A stretch of 28,785 nt of DNA, taken from the IMG/VR virus record IMGVR_UViG_3300009413_003176, positions 1 to 28,785 of that record; one strand, given 5' to 3'. Source of the stretch: a virus. Shown in pieces: positions 1 to 7,662 of this stretch (positions are counted from its first letter, which is position 1; each line of letters begins with the position of its first letter). The position numbers were made by a program, and so were the translations under genes. The notes below the pieces were generated by a model, which worked only from the letters and a program-made list of their open reading frames with translations, searched no databases and was not told where the DNA came from.

Positions 1-2
1 CA

Positions 3-50
3 TTCACACCCGCCGCCGCTTCGCCTTCGCCAAACGCCGCCGCAGGATAG
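3..50 (+). other. Possible 3' end of an upstream gene (fragment)
   Basis: A short open frame enters from the left edge and stops at a TAG at 48-50, five bases before the gpV start. It would encode an alanine- and proline-rich tail of about 15 residues. In P2-like phages the gene before V is usually a tail-completion or virion-morphogenesis gene, but the fragment is too short to recognise. The frame that runs into gpV is also open over these bases, so the reading is uncertain. Confidence 0.2.
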
Positions 51-55
51 CGGCT

Positions 56-595
56 ATGAACATTCCCGAACTCCTCCGCCTGCTGCACAACCTGATCCGC
101 CTCGGCACCATCGCCGAGGTGGATCACGGCGATGCTGAAGCCGATCCGCCGCGACCGCCCCGCGTGCGCGTCAAAACCGGCGAGCTGTTAACGGGCTGGC
201 TGCCGTGGATCGAAGGCCGCGCAGGCACCACGCGGGACTGGGACCCGCCCACCCAGGGCGAGCAAGTGATCATCTTCTCCCCCGGTGGCGACCCCACCGC
301 CGGTGTGGTGCTCACCGGCATTGTCAGTGATGCCCGCCCAGCGCCCTCCAGCGATCCCAACGTGATTGGGCGATGGCTGCCCGATGGCACGCGCATTGAG
401 TACGACCACAGCAAAAACCGACTCTTCATCGATTGCGTAGGGCCTATCGAGGTGAAGGCCACTGGCGAGGTCACGGTCGATGCTCCCTTGATCAAACACA
501 ACCAGGGCACTGGCGTGGTGACTCAGCAACACATCTGCCACTTCACCGGCAATCCCCATGGCGACGGTAGCAGCACCGTTAAGGCAGGCAAGTAA
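56..595 (+). CDS. V: Baseplate assembly protein V (tail spike)
   Basis: This 179-residue protein is the P2 gpV-type baseplate spike, which sits at the tail tip and pierces the outer membrane on contraction. Residues 35-90 form an OB-fold-like region (VRVKTGELLTGWLPW, then GEQVIIFSPGGDPTAGVVLTGI) typical of the family. Residues 105-145 are short beta-rich repeats that would build the trimeric beta-helix. The last 25 residues are rich in His and Cys (QHICHFTGNPHGDG), as expected for a metal-binding spike apex. It is a little shorter than P2 gpV (about 210). Its stop overlaps the next start (TAATG), so it is translationally coupled in the baseplate operon with W, J and I. The family assignment is firm; the metal site is inferred. 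Confidence 0.9.
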   Translation: MNIPELLRLLHNLIRLGTIAEVDHGDAEADPPRPPRVRVKTGELLTGWLPWIEGRAGTTRDWDPPTQGEQVIIFSPGGDPTAGVVLTGIVSDARPAPSSDPNVIGRWLPDGTRIEYDHSKNRLFIDCVGPIEVKATGEVTVDAPLIKHNQGTGVVTQQHICHFTGNPHGDGSSTVKAGK

Positions 596-792
596 TGGCC
601 CTGAGCAAAGCCCAGCTTAAAAACCGAATCATCAGCGAGATGCAGAGCCAAGGGGCCACTGCCACGGGTGAACACAGCTGGGTAACGCGCATGGCCGAAG
701 CGATCGCCAACGCGGTGGTGGATGAAGTACAGGCCAATGCTGAAGTGCCCGTTACCGGCGGCTCAAGCGCTGGCCAATACAAGGTGAAATGA
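595..792 (+). CDS. Small conserved-type protein between V and W
   Basis: This 65-residue protein starts on the ATG that overlaps the gpV stop and ends one base before the gpW start region. It is mostly helical at the N-terminus (ALSKAQLKNRIISEM) with a flexible Gly/Ser end (PVTGGSSAGQYKVK). P2 itself has no gene here. The tight coupling on both sides suggests a baseplate or tail-assembly role, possibly linked to the gpV spike. I do not recognise a domain and assign no function. Confidence 0.7.
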   Translation: MALSKAQLKNRIISEMQSQGATATGEHSWVTRMAEAIANAVVDEVQANAEVPVTGGSSAGQYKVK

Positions 793-793
793 C

Positions 794-1144
794 ATGCCAG
801 GTATGAACGCACACACCGGCCGCCGGCTAGAGTCACTGGCCCATATCCAGCAATCAGTGGCGGACATTCTCACCACGCCCATCGGCTCCCGCGTGATGCG
901 CCGGGAGTACGGCTCGCTGCTGCCGGAACTAATCGACCAGCCCTTGAACGGCCCCACCGCCCTGCGCGCCTACGCCGCCACGGTGGTGGCCCTAATGAAG
1001 TGGGAACCGCGCATTCGCGTGCAGCAAGTCACCCGGCAGGTCTCTACCCAGCGCCCTGGCCGGTTCAATCTCATCATCACCGCCCGCCGGGTGGATAACG
1101 GGGAAAGCGTCAGCCTGGCCGTGCCGCTAAGGGGGAACCTGTGA
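794..1144 (+). CDS. W: Baseplate wedge protein W (gp25-like)
   Basis: This 116-residue protein belongs to the GpW/gp25 family of baseplate wedge proteins, which anchor the first sheath ring. The signature is clear: LESLAHIQQSVADILTTPIGSRVMRREYGSLL at residues 12-43, then LIDQPLNG and the beta-rich C-terminal part. The length equals that of P2 gpW (about 115). The start at 794 has AAGGTGA upstream; a second in-frame ATG at 803 is possible. It lies between V and J in the canonical order and its stop overlaps the GTG start of J. Confidence 0.93.
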   Translation: MPGMNAHTGRRLESLAHIQQSVADILTTPIGSRVMRREYGSLLPELIDQPLNGPTALRAYAATVVALMKWEPRIRVQQVTRQVSTQRPGRFNLIITARRVDNGESVSLAVPLRGNL

Positions 1145-2037
1145 ACAGCCCTATCGATCTTTCACGACTGCCCGCCCCGGCGGTGATTGAACCGCTCGAC
1201 TTCGAGACCATCCTTGCCGAGCTGACCACCGACCTTATCAGTCGCGACCCAGAACTGGCCGACACCCTCACCCTGGAGAGCGAGCCGCTCACCAAGCTGT
1301 TAGAGGTGGCCGCCTACCGTGAGCTGTTGCTACGCCAACGCATCAACGAAGCCGCCAAAGCGGTGATGCTCGCCTACGCCCAAGATGAGGATCTTGAACA
1401 CCTCGCTGCGCTGTTCGATGTTGAACGGCTGGAAATAGACCCCGGCGACCCAGACGCCACCCCGCCGGTAGCCCCTACGTTCGAAAGAAACGACGCCCTG
1501 CGCCGCCGCGTGCTGTTATCGCTGGATGGTCTTAGCACCGCCGGACCAGAACGCGCCTACGTGTATCACGCACTCAGTGCCAGCGGCGATGTCAAAGACG
1601 CCGATGCCTTCAGCGAAGCCCCCGGCGAAGTCACCGTGGTGGTGCTGTCGCAAGTGGATAACGGCGAAGCACCGGCCGAGCTACTCAGTACCGTCAGCGC
1701 CGCCGTGAACGCTGAAGACACCCGCCCACTGACCGACCACCCCACCGCCGTGAGCGCAGAGATTGTCGGCTACGCCATCCGCGCGATACTGCACATTTTG
1801 CCGGGGCCGGAAGCCGCCGTGGTTCGTGACAACGCCCTGGCGGCAGCGGAATCCTACACCCAGGAACAGCACCGCATCGGTGCCCAGGTCACGCTATCCG
1901 GCGTGTATGCCGCGCTCCACCAGCCCGGTGTGCAGCGGGTGGAGCTGCTCAGCCCCACGGCCACCCTGACCACCACCCGCAAGCAAGCGCCCTACTGCGA
2001 CGCCATTGAGCTGGAAAGTGAGGTGGTCAATGGCTAA
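1141..2037 (+). CDS. J: Baseplate assembly protein J
   Basis: This 298-residue protein is a P2 gpJ-type baseplate wedge protein (P2 gpJ is about 300). It begins with GTG overlapping the W stop. The N-terminal part (residues 1-80) contains the family pattern DFETILAELTTDLISRDPE followed by LLEVAAYRELLLRQRINEAAKAVMLAYA. The middle has GPERAYVYHALSASGDVKDA, typical of baseplate J proteins. It joins W and I to make the wedges that hold the spike and fibres. It overlaps the start of I by eight bases. Confidence 0.93.
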   Translation: MNSPIDLSRLPAPAVIEPLDFETILAELTTDLISRDPELADTLTLESEPLTKLLEVAAYRELLLRQRINEAAKAVMLAYAQDEDLEHLAALFDVERLEIDPGDPDATPPVAPTFERNDALRRRVLLSLDGLSTAGPERAYVYHALSASGDVKDADAFSEAPGEVTVVVLSQVDNGEAPAELLSTVSAAVNAEDTRPLTDHPTAVSAEIVGYAIRAILHILPGPEAAVVRDNALAAAESYTQEQHRIGAQVTLSGVYAALHQPGVQRVELLSPTATLTTTRKQAPYCDAIELESEVVNG

Positions 2038-2803
2038 TCACCTGCTACCGCCCAACGCCACTCCCCAAGAGCGCGCCGTTAGCGAAACGCTCAGCCGCAC
2101 CGACACTATTAATGTGCCCATTCGCGCCTTGTGGCGGCCAAACGATTGTCCTGCCCACTTACTCCCCTGGCTGGCCTGGGCGCTCTCGGTGGATGAGTGG
2201 GATGAACAGTGGAGTGAGCAGCAAAAGCGCGAGGCCATTGCCACGGCGGTCTACCTGCACCGGCACAAGGGCACGAAAGCCGCCGTGCAGCGAGCGATGC
2301 AGGCCATCGGGCACGACGCGCATATCAGCGAATGGTTTGAATACACCGGCCGTCCCTACACCTACCGGTTGGAAATGGCCTCGCCATTTGTCAGTCAGGC
2401 CGACTTCAACCGCCTGATTCGGCATATCACCACCGCAGCCAACGCACGCTCCTGGCTGGAAGTGATTACCCAACGCCACACACTTTCACAACGGTTGACG
2501 CTCGCCACAGTAACGCAGCAGGCACAACGCACCACCTTCAGCCTACCGCCGCCCCGTTTCCACCTTGCGGAAAGCCACACCTATGCCGCCAGCGCGGTGC
2601 ACAGCGCCCATGTGGCCACCTTGGGGCTACCCGCCTGGGCAATCGCCGATCAACAGCACGCCATCCACTGGCGCGGGGCTTACCACACCGCTCGACAAAC
2701 CAGCATCCGCCTAGACATTCAGGTCGCGCTAACACCGCAGCCGTTGCGGCACGCCTGTATTCACCAAACAGCCACCACGACCACCATTAAAGAGGAACCC
2801 TAA
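2030..2803 (+). CDS. I: Tail protein I
   Basis: The product is about 257 residues from the ATG at 2030, chosen because MANHLLPPNATPQERAVSE is the usual beginning and GTGAGG lies just upstream; an earlier in-frame ATG at 2006 lies deep inside J. Residues 1-170 match the P2 gpI tail-protein family (NVPIRALWRPNDCPAHLLPWLAWALSVDEW, then HRHKGTKAAVQRAMQAIG). gpI connects the baseplate to the tail fibres. It is about 80 residues longer than P2 gpI (about 176), with a His-rich beta-type C-terminal extension that may match the unusual fibre encoded next. Its stop overlaps the fibre start. Confidence 0.9.
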   Translation: MANHLLPPNATPQERAVSETLSRTDTINVPIRALWRPNDCPAHLLPWLAWALSVDEWDEQWSEQQKREAIATAVYLHRHKGTKAAVQRAMQAIGHDAHISEWFEYTGRPYTYRLEMASPFVSQADFNRLIRHITTAANARSWLEVITQRHTLSQRLTLATVTQQAQRTTFSLPPPRFHLAESHTYAASAVHSAHVATLGLPAWAIADQQHAIHWRGAYHTARQTSIRLDIQVALTPQPLRHACIHQTATTTTIKEEP

Positions 2804-5451
2804 TGGCTGACTTCCCCGGACTAAAACTCACCGATGCAGGGCGAGAGCTGCAAGCCAAAGCCCAAACCGGCCAACGCCTGGTGTTTACCCGCGTGGGCTT
2901 GGGCGATGGCGCCGCCCCTGAATCCCTCGGGCCACTCACCACGCTGATCAACGAACGGCAATCCCTCTCCATTCAGCACCAGGAAGCCCCAGGCGATGGC
3001 ACCGCCACGTTGCGGGTTATCCTCACCAATGAGGGCCTGGAAACCGGCTTCTTTATGCGTGAAATGGGCGTCTACGCCGAAGACCCCGATACCCAAGAAG
3101 AAATCCTCTACAGCTACACCAACGCAGGCGAGCACCCGGATTTTCTCCCCGCCTCGGGCGGTGCCACCCTGGTGGAGCAAATCTTTAACCTGGTCACCAT
3201 CGTGGGGGATGCCGAGAACGTCACGGCAAAAATTGACGACTACATCACCATTGCCCTGAAATCTGAAGTCGACGCCCTAGCACCCTACGTACTGCCCAAG
3301 GCGGGCAATGTGGGGCAGATGGTGCGCAAGGCCAGTAATGCCGAGGGTGACACCGAATGGTTCGACCCCGAGCTAGACAACTTCGACGTCCGCCTCACCA
3401 GCATTGAAGAGCCACGCACGGCGGTCGCCAATCAACGCACCTTCACCCTGCAAAAAACGCTGACCAACGGCCTCGCGGTGTACATCAACGGCGAGCGTAT
3501 TTCGCGTGAACGCTGGGCCGCGATTTCAGCGACCCAGCTGCAGCTTAATGATGCGCTCGAAGCGGGCACGCGGGTGCTGTTCGTCAACAACGAAGAAGCG
3601 GGACCCGGTCGAGCGCTGAATGTCTCGCTCAACGGCCCCACGCTGGTGTTCCCTGGGCAATCCAACACCTACACACTCAGCGACTACGATGCCTTTGCGG
3701 TCTACACCCTGACTACAACCGTGGGCACGGTTAGCCGCGACGGCGCAACCATCACGCTGACGGTGCCCAGCGAGGCAACTGACGAAACGCTCGACCTATC
3801 GGTGACCCGTGACAACGTCCGCGCCGTGTTTCGCGTCGCGGTGGGCGATGCCGCGATCGCCACGCCAGAGATCACTTACCCGGCCAACGCCGCGACCGGG
3901 GTCGACTTTGAGCCGGATTTATCAGCGACGTCGTTCCTCGCTTACCCCGATGAGTATGACAGCCACGTCAACACCCAATGGCAGGTGGCCACGGATAGCG
4001 GCTTTACAAACATCGTGTTCGATAGCGGCGACGACACCGCCAGCCTCAACGCCATCAATCTCGGTGCACAGGGCATCCGCCTGGAAAGCGCTACGCGCTA
4101 CTATGTGCGTGTGCGCTACAAAGGCGCAACGCTAACGTCAGAATGGTCGGATGTTATCTACTTCAACACCGCGCTGATCTACGTGCGACAGCCGCGCATC
4201 ACCGCGCCGCAGGACGGCGAAGCGGGCATTGTTGAGCAGCCAACATTCCAGAGCGATGCCTTCAGCGTTTACGGTGCCAGCGATACGCAGGTAGCAGCAG
4301 ATTGGCGGCTGCTCGATGCCAGCGGCAACACCGTGTGGGAATCGCTCAATGATGCCGAGAACCTGACCAGCATCACACCGCCCAAGGGCGTACTGCAGCC
4401 AGGCGAGATCACCTACCAGATCAAGGTACGCTATCACGGCGCCGAATACGGCAGTTCGGAATGGTCGCCGGCGATCACGTTCGTTACCGCCGCATCATTC
4501 GTTTTCGCTGGCGGCCTGGCCTATGTGTCGAGTGATTCGCCCTTCCTAGAGGTTGTGGATGACACGCTGGGCGGAACCGTTACGTCAGCAATCCAGTACC
4601 CGCCGAATTTTGATTCAAGGGCCGTCGCGTTTTCGCCGTCTGCCAAGCTTCTTGCCGTGGCGACCCGTGGTGCAGCCGCAGATTCCCAGGTCATGGTTTA
4701 TAACACAGTGACCTGGGAGCGTGTTTTTCATGACACCTATGCAATGGATCACATCCAGGGAATAAAGTTTTCGCCTGACGAGAAGTATTTGGCTTATATC
4801 AGCGGGGTAAATAATGTCGGCGAGTTCCGGGTCATCAAGACTGCTGATTTCCCAAGTCTGAGAACCGCCTATTCATCAGACACTCTGATCGCTGAAGAGA
4901 TTTACAGCTTAGCGTGGTCGCCGGACGGCCAGTATTTAGCGTTTGGTCATGAGGGTGATCCAGGACTGACAGTTTTAAACACATCAGACTGGTCTGTTGT
5001 TTCAGGAACCCCTGCGCTACCTATGGCCGCCTTCGCCGTTATCGTCCAGGGCCTGGAATTCTCGCCGGACGGACAGTATCTGGCTGTCGGCTATGATCAG
5101 GACAAGTGCTTTGTACTTATCGATGTTGCAACATGGACGATTGTTTCTGGCACGCCAGATCTTAGTGCCAGCTATATGGTGCGGGAGCTAGCATGGTCAC
5201 CTGACTCTTCGCAGATAGCCATGCACACCAATAGCACTTTCGCTGTTTACAATATCAGCGACTGGTCTATCGAATATGAGGATAGCAACGGTGGTTATGG
5301 TGTTGGCTATTCACCGGATGGGAATTACCTAGCATATGGTTCATATAACCCATTTTTGAAGATTCTTAATATTGCCGATTGGACGTTAGTTCCCGGGACA
5401 TATACCCCGAGCTACTACGTTAGCGATTTGCAATGGTCACCTGTCAGCTAA
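2803..5451 (+). CDS. H: Tail fibre protein with WD40-like propeller tip
   Basis: This 882-residue protein is in the P2 H position. Residues 1-150 are the baseplate-binding tail-collar fibre domain (MADFPGLKLTDAGRELQAKA, then GFFMREMGVYAED). Residues 150-350 hold linker and beta-structured segments. Residues 353-562 are two fibronectin-III-like repeats of about 105 residues each, both ending in a WSD/WSP...F(N/V)T pattern. Residues 567-882 carry seven SP-motif strands (Ser at 611, 657, 706, 754, 799, 837, 879), spaced 38-49 residues apart and mostly followed by [DS]xxxLA. This is what a seven-bladed WD40-like propeller shows, closed by pairing the final strand with residues 570-585. Typical P2-like fibres do not end this way. 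The DNA becomes less GC-rich in the propeller, which suggests a swapped receptor-binding tip. The fibre role is firm; the propeller is read from sequence only. Confidence 0.88.
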   Translation: MADFPGLKLTDAGRELQAKAQTGQRLVFTRVGLGDGAAPESLGPLTTLINERQSLSIQHQEAPGDGTATLRVILTNEGLETGFFMREMGVYAEDPDTQEEILYSYTNAGEHPDFLPASGGATLVEQIFNLVTIVGDAENVTAKIDDYITIALKSEVDALAPYVLPKAGNVGQMVRKASNAEGDTEWFDPELDNFDVRLTSIEEPRTAVANQRTFTLQKTLTNGLAVYINGERISRERWAAISATQLQLNDALEAGTRVLFVNNEEAGPGRALNVSLNGPTLVFPGQSNTYTLSDYDAFAVYTLTTTVGTVSRDGATITLTVPSEATDETLDLSVTRDNVRAVFRVAVGDAAIATPEITYPANAATGVDFEPDLSATSFLAYPDEYDSHVNTQWQVATDSGFTNIVFDSGDDTASLNAINLGAQGIRLESATRYYVRVRYKGATLTSEWSDVIYFNTALIYVRQPRITAPQDGEAGIVEQPTFQSDAFSVYGASDTQVAADWRLLDASGNTVWESLNDAENLTSITPPKGVLQPGEITYQIKVRYHGAEYGSSEWSPAITFVTAASFVFAGGLAYVSSDSPFLEVVDDTLGGTVTSAIQYPPNFDSRAVAFSPSAKLLAVATRGAAADSQVMVYNTVTWERVFHDTYAMDHIQGIKFSPDEKYLAYISGVNNVGEFRVIKTADFPSLRTAYSSDTLIAEEIYSLAWSPDGQYLAFGHEGDPGLTVLNTSDWSVVSGTPALPMAAFAVIVQGLEFSPDGQYLAVGYDQDKCFVLIDVATWTIVSGTPDLSASYMVRELAWSPDSSQIAMHTNSTFAVYNISDWSIEYEDSNGGYGVGYSPDGNYLAYGSYNPFLKILNIADWTLVPGTYTPSYYVSDLQWSPVS

Positions 5452-5463
5452 CGGAGGATAGTC

Positions 5464-6045
5464 ATGCACGCAGCAATTATTGACGGTTCGCCGCGGTTTT
5501 ATCCACGGCTGCCGAAACGTTTGGAACATGAAGTGGGGGAGACGATTTTCCCTGCGACGGTCACCGGTTGGCAGTATGACCAGCGACTGACAGAGCGCCT
5601 GGCACCAACATGGCAGCTTGACGATGGCGTCCTGCATATCGCATACCAGCACCGGCAACGACCTTTAAAAGAGGTTCGCGAGACACTGCTCGCCAATCTC
5701 GCCGACCACCGCTGGCGAATCGAAACCGGCGGCGTCGAGCTACCCAACGGCGCTCGCATACTCACGGATCGGGAAAGCCAGGCGCAGCTCACTAGCGCTT
5801 ATCAATCGCTCAGCATGCCGTTTGTAGAGTCGATTGATTGGAAAGCCGCCGATGGCTGGGTCACCGTCACCGAAGCCGAGCTGCGCCCCATCGCCCAGGC
5901 GGTGGCGCAGCATGTGCAAGGCTGCTTTAAAGCCGAGCGCCAAGTCAGCGAACAGATCGCAGCGGCGGAGAGTGCTGAGGCCTTGTATGGGATAGATATT
6001 GCTGGAAAGTTTGAGGAAGCGCTAAGGGATATCAAAAACGTCTGA
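5464..6045 (+). CDS. Putative tail fibre assembly protein (DUF4376-like)
   Basis: This 193-residue protein lies 12 bases after the fibre gene behind a strong GGAGGA site, in the position of P2 gene G (fibre assembly chaperone). Residues 75-115 read RWRIETGGVELPNGARILTDRESQAQLTSAY, the pattern of DUF4376, a domain common in fibre-associated proteins. The C-terminal 50 residues are helical and may be a coiled coil. Such proteins are thought to help fold or attach the fibre tip. It is not a clear gpG homologue, so the chaperone role is inferred from position and domain. The last 24 bases overlap the end of the convergent membrane-protein gene. Confidence 0.75.
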   Translation: MHAAIIDGSPRFYPRLPKRLEHEVGETIFPATVTGWQYDQRLTERLAPTWQLDDGVLHIAYQHRQRPLKEVRETLLANLADHRWRIETGGVELPNGARILTDRESQAQLTSAYQSLSMPFVESIDWKAADGWVTVTEAELRPIAQAVAQHVQGCFKAERQVSEQIAAAESAEALYGIDIAGKFEEALRDIKNV

Positions 6046-6927
6046 TTCTCCAGCAGTCCGCTCATTTGCGGGCTGCTCGCGTGCACCAAAAAGCTTACCA
6101 AGCTCATAAAACCCTAATTTCCTCTCATCTTGACTGTACTTAACTGCTTTACTTACCCTAAGCAAACGGTGAGCATTATGCACAGTATCGTTAACGCCTT
6201 TACCAATAAGAAAAGCTAAAAAGCACTCAACGTAAAACCAATAGGTTTCCCCGTCCACATTTGCCTTATTTGAAAGCTGCGCATCAACAAAAGCGAATAA
6301 TTTTTGATCTATACTTAGCTGATCCATCAAAAATGAAATCAAGTTTCCTGACTGCCCAAAAACTCTATTTACATAGTTTTTTAAATCATCACAACATCCA
6401 GGGTTTTTATTTAAAAAGACAATCACTCTACTTGGATGCTGATAAAAAGAGCCACATGAAAAAACATTTGAAGAGCTATAGCTCTCAATCATAAAATCGC
6501 CTAAAACATCACTTTCATAAGGATGCACATCCTCATTAAGACTTCTTGAAAAAGACTGAAGCAATAGAGGTAAGACATCTTTTAAATTGAGATATGCTTG
6601 CTGAACATCATTTCCTTTCTCAGTCAAACGTAGCTGCTCTTTTGCTACTGACAACTGCTCTCTTTGCTCTTCAAGCATTTCATCTTGGCTGATAAGAAGT
6701 TTCTGTTGTTGACGCAATGTAATCACAAAAGCTATCAATGTCGCTACCACCGCAGCCACACCCACAGTACCTGAAAGATAGGTCGCAAAATCTGCCCACT
6801 TTCCTGTGTCATTTGAAATAGGCAGCTCCCTAAAATTCCAAGCATAAGCCCCTACTGCGAGAATCGCCACTATCAGTACTACAAAACCCAACATCCCAAA
6901 ACTATGCTTTTTAATCAAATAAATCAT
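6022..6927 (-). CDS. Membrane protein with coiled coil, AbiC-like layout
   Basis: This 301-residue protein starts at 6927 behind TAAGGG. Residues 10-30 and 47-71 are strong membrane segments, joined by a short periplasmic loop. Residues 72-105 are a charged, Gln-rich coiled coil (RQQQKLLISQDEMLEEQREQ). The remaining 195 residues are a soluble cytoplasmic domain. The order W-x-D-F-x-x-Y-x-x-G, second membrane helix, then Q-rich coiled coil resembles putative phage abortive-infection (AbiC-type) proteins; that is a resemblance, not a proven match. It is AT-rich, reads against the tail operon, and follows another membrane-protein gene by 41 bases, so the two probably form an operon. The position equals the P2 Z/fun accessory site. 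Likely job: superinfection exclusion or abortive infection. Confidence 0.72.
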   Translation of the reverse strand: MIYLIKKHSFGMLGFVVLIVAILAVGAYAWNFRELPISNDTGKWADFATYLSGTVGVAAVVATLIAFVITLRQQQKLLISQDEMLEEQREQLSVAKEQLRLTEKGNDVQQAYLNLKDVLPLLLQSFSRSLNEDVHPYESDVLGDFMIESYSSSNVFSCGSFYQHPSRVIVFLNKNPGCCDDLKNYVNRVFGQSGNLISFLMDQLSIDQKLFAFVDAQLSNKANVDGETYWFYVECFLAFLIGKGVNDTVHNAHRLLRVSKAVKYSQDERKLGFYELGKLFGAREQPANERTAGESDVFDIP

Positions 6928-6968
6928 ACCAAAAACCCTTACGATAATTTAAAAAACCACATAAACTC

Positions 6969-7496
6969 TCAACTGTAATTATCTCGAAATTTTTTAACTG
7001 CTGACTCAGCCTCCCCTCGTTGCACCGTGCATCTTAGAAGCTCATGCCCGTCTTTATTATTAACAATAGCATCTATATGCCTATTAACGCTCCTCATTAC
7101 ATCATATACACCCAAGTCAATACTTGCCACTTCATACCCATACTGCTCCCAGCACCTTATATCTAAACTACTTACATAGGCGTTATGAAGACCGACATTA
7201 ATACTTATGTTTCCATTAACAGGCTGACTGGCTCCCTTATCAATTAAATTCTCTAAAATAACCACATTCGACTTCATTTCATTCTCGATAGCTGCTTGCA
7301 TATTTTTTAGCCTTTTCCACTTACTGGCCATTGGATATAAAAGTGCAACAGCTACAGCTAATAGTGATCCTAATGCCTGAAACCATGCTGCACTCCATTG
7401 TGAGTAGTGCCAGTGGCTAGTCTCTGGTGCAAAAATCGATAAAGAGATCAAGCAAGGTACACCACCTACTAACGCAAATTTCACCCAATTATTCAT
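6969..7496 (-). CDS. Small membrane protein, partner of the AbiC-like gene
   Basis: This 175-residue protein is the first gene of the leftward pair. Residues 5-24 and 36-56 are predicted membrane helices; the second (AAWFQALGSLLAVAVALLYPM) is followed by a basic stretch and then a soluble domain of about 115 residues. No known domain is recognised. AT content is much higher than in the flanking tail genes, which suggests recent gain. Both proteins of the pair have an N-terminal double membrane helix and a cytoplasmic C-terminal domain, so they may form one membrane complex. Function is inferred only from position at a phage accessory-gene site. Confidence 0.7.
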   Translation of the reverse strand: MNNWVKFALVGGVPCLISLSIFAPETSHWHYSQWSAAWFQALGSLLAVAVALLYPMASKWKRLKNMQAAIENEMKSNVVILENLIDKGASQPVNGNISINVGLHNAYVSSLDIRCWEQYGYEVASIDLGVYDVMRSVNRHIDAIVNNKDGHELLRCTVQRGEAESAVKKFRDNYS

Positions 7497-7545
7497 CCCA
7501 ACATTCCCTTAGCAGTCATTTCCTCGCACCTTACCACACCCACCA

Positions 7546-7565
7546 TGTAAACCACCCCACTTACA
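7546..7565. promoter_or_regulatory. Candidate late-activator site before the sheath operon
   Basis: A perfect dyad, TGTAA-N10-TTACA, lies 97 bases before the sheath start in the only large gap of the tail region. P2 late promoters bind Ogr at a TGT-N12-ACA dyad about 55 bases before the transcript start. This one has the same ends but N14, two bases longer. Position fits; spacing does not match exactly, so the call is tentative. Confidence 0.35.
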
Positions 7566-7662
7566 CCCAGCACCGCTACCACCCTCCACCTAGCCCCCGC
7601 ACGATACCTGCGTGAATTCACCCTTTTCGTTACTCGAACAGTGAACCTGCGCAGGAGCCACC

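Noticed and set aside
6261-6494. Rightward 77-codon frame inside the membrane-protein gene
   Set aside because: The leftward frame has clear membrane helices and a coiled coil; this one has no ribosome site or motif.
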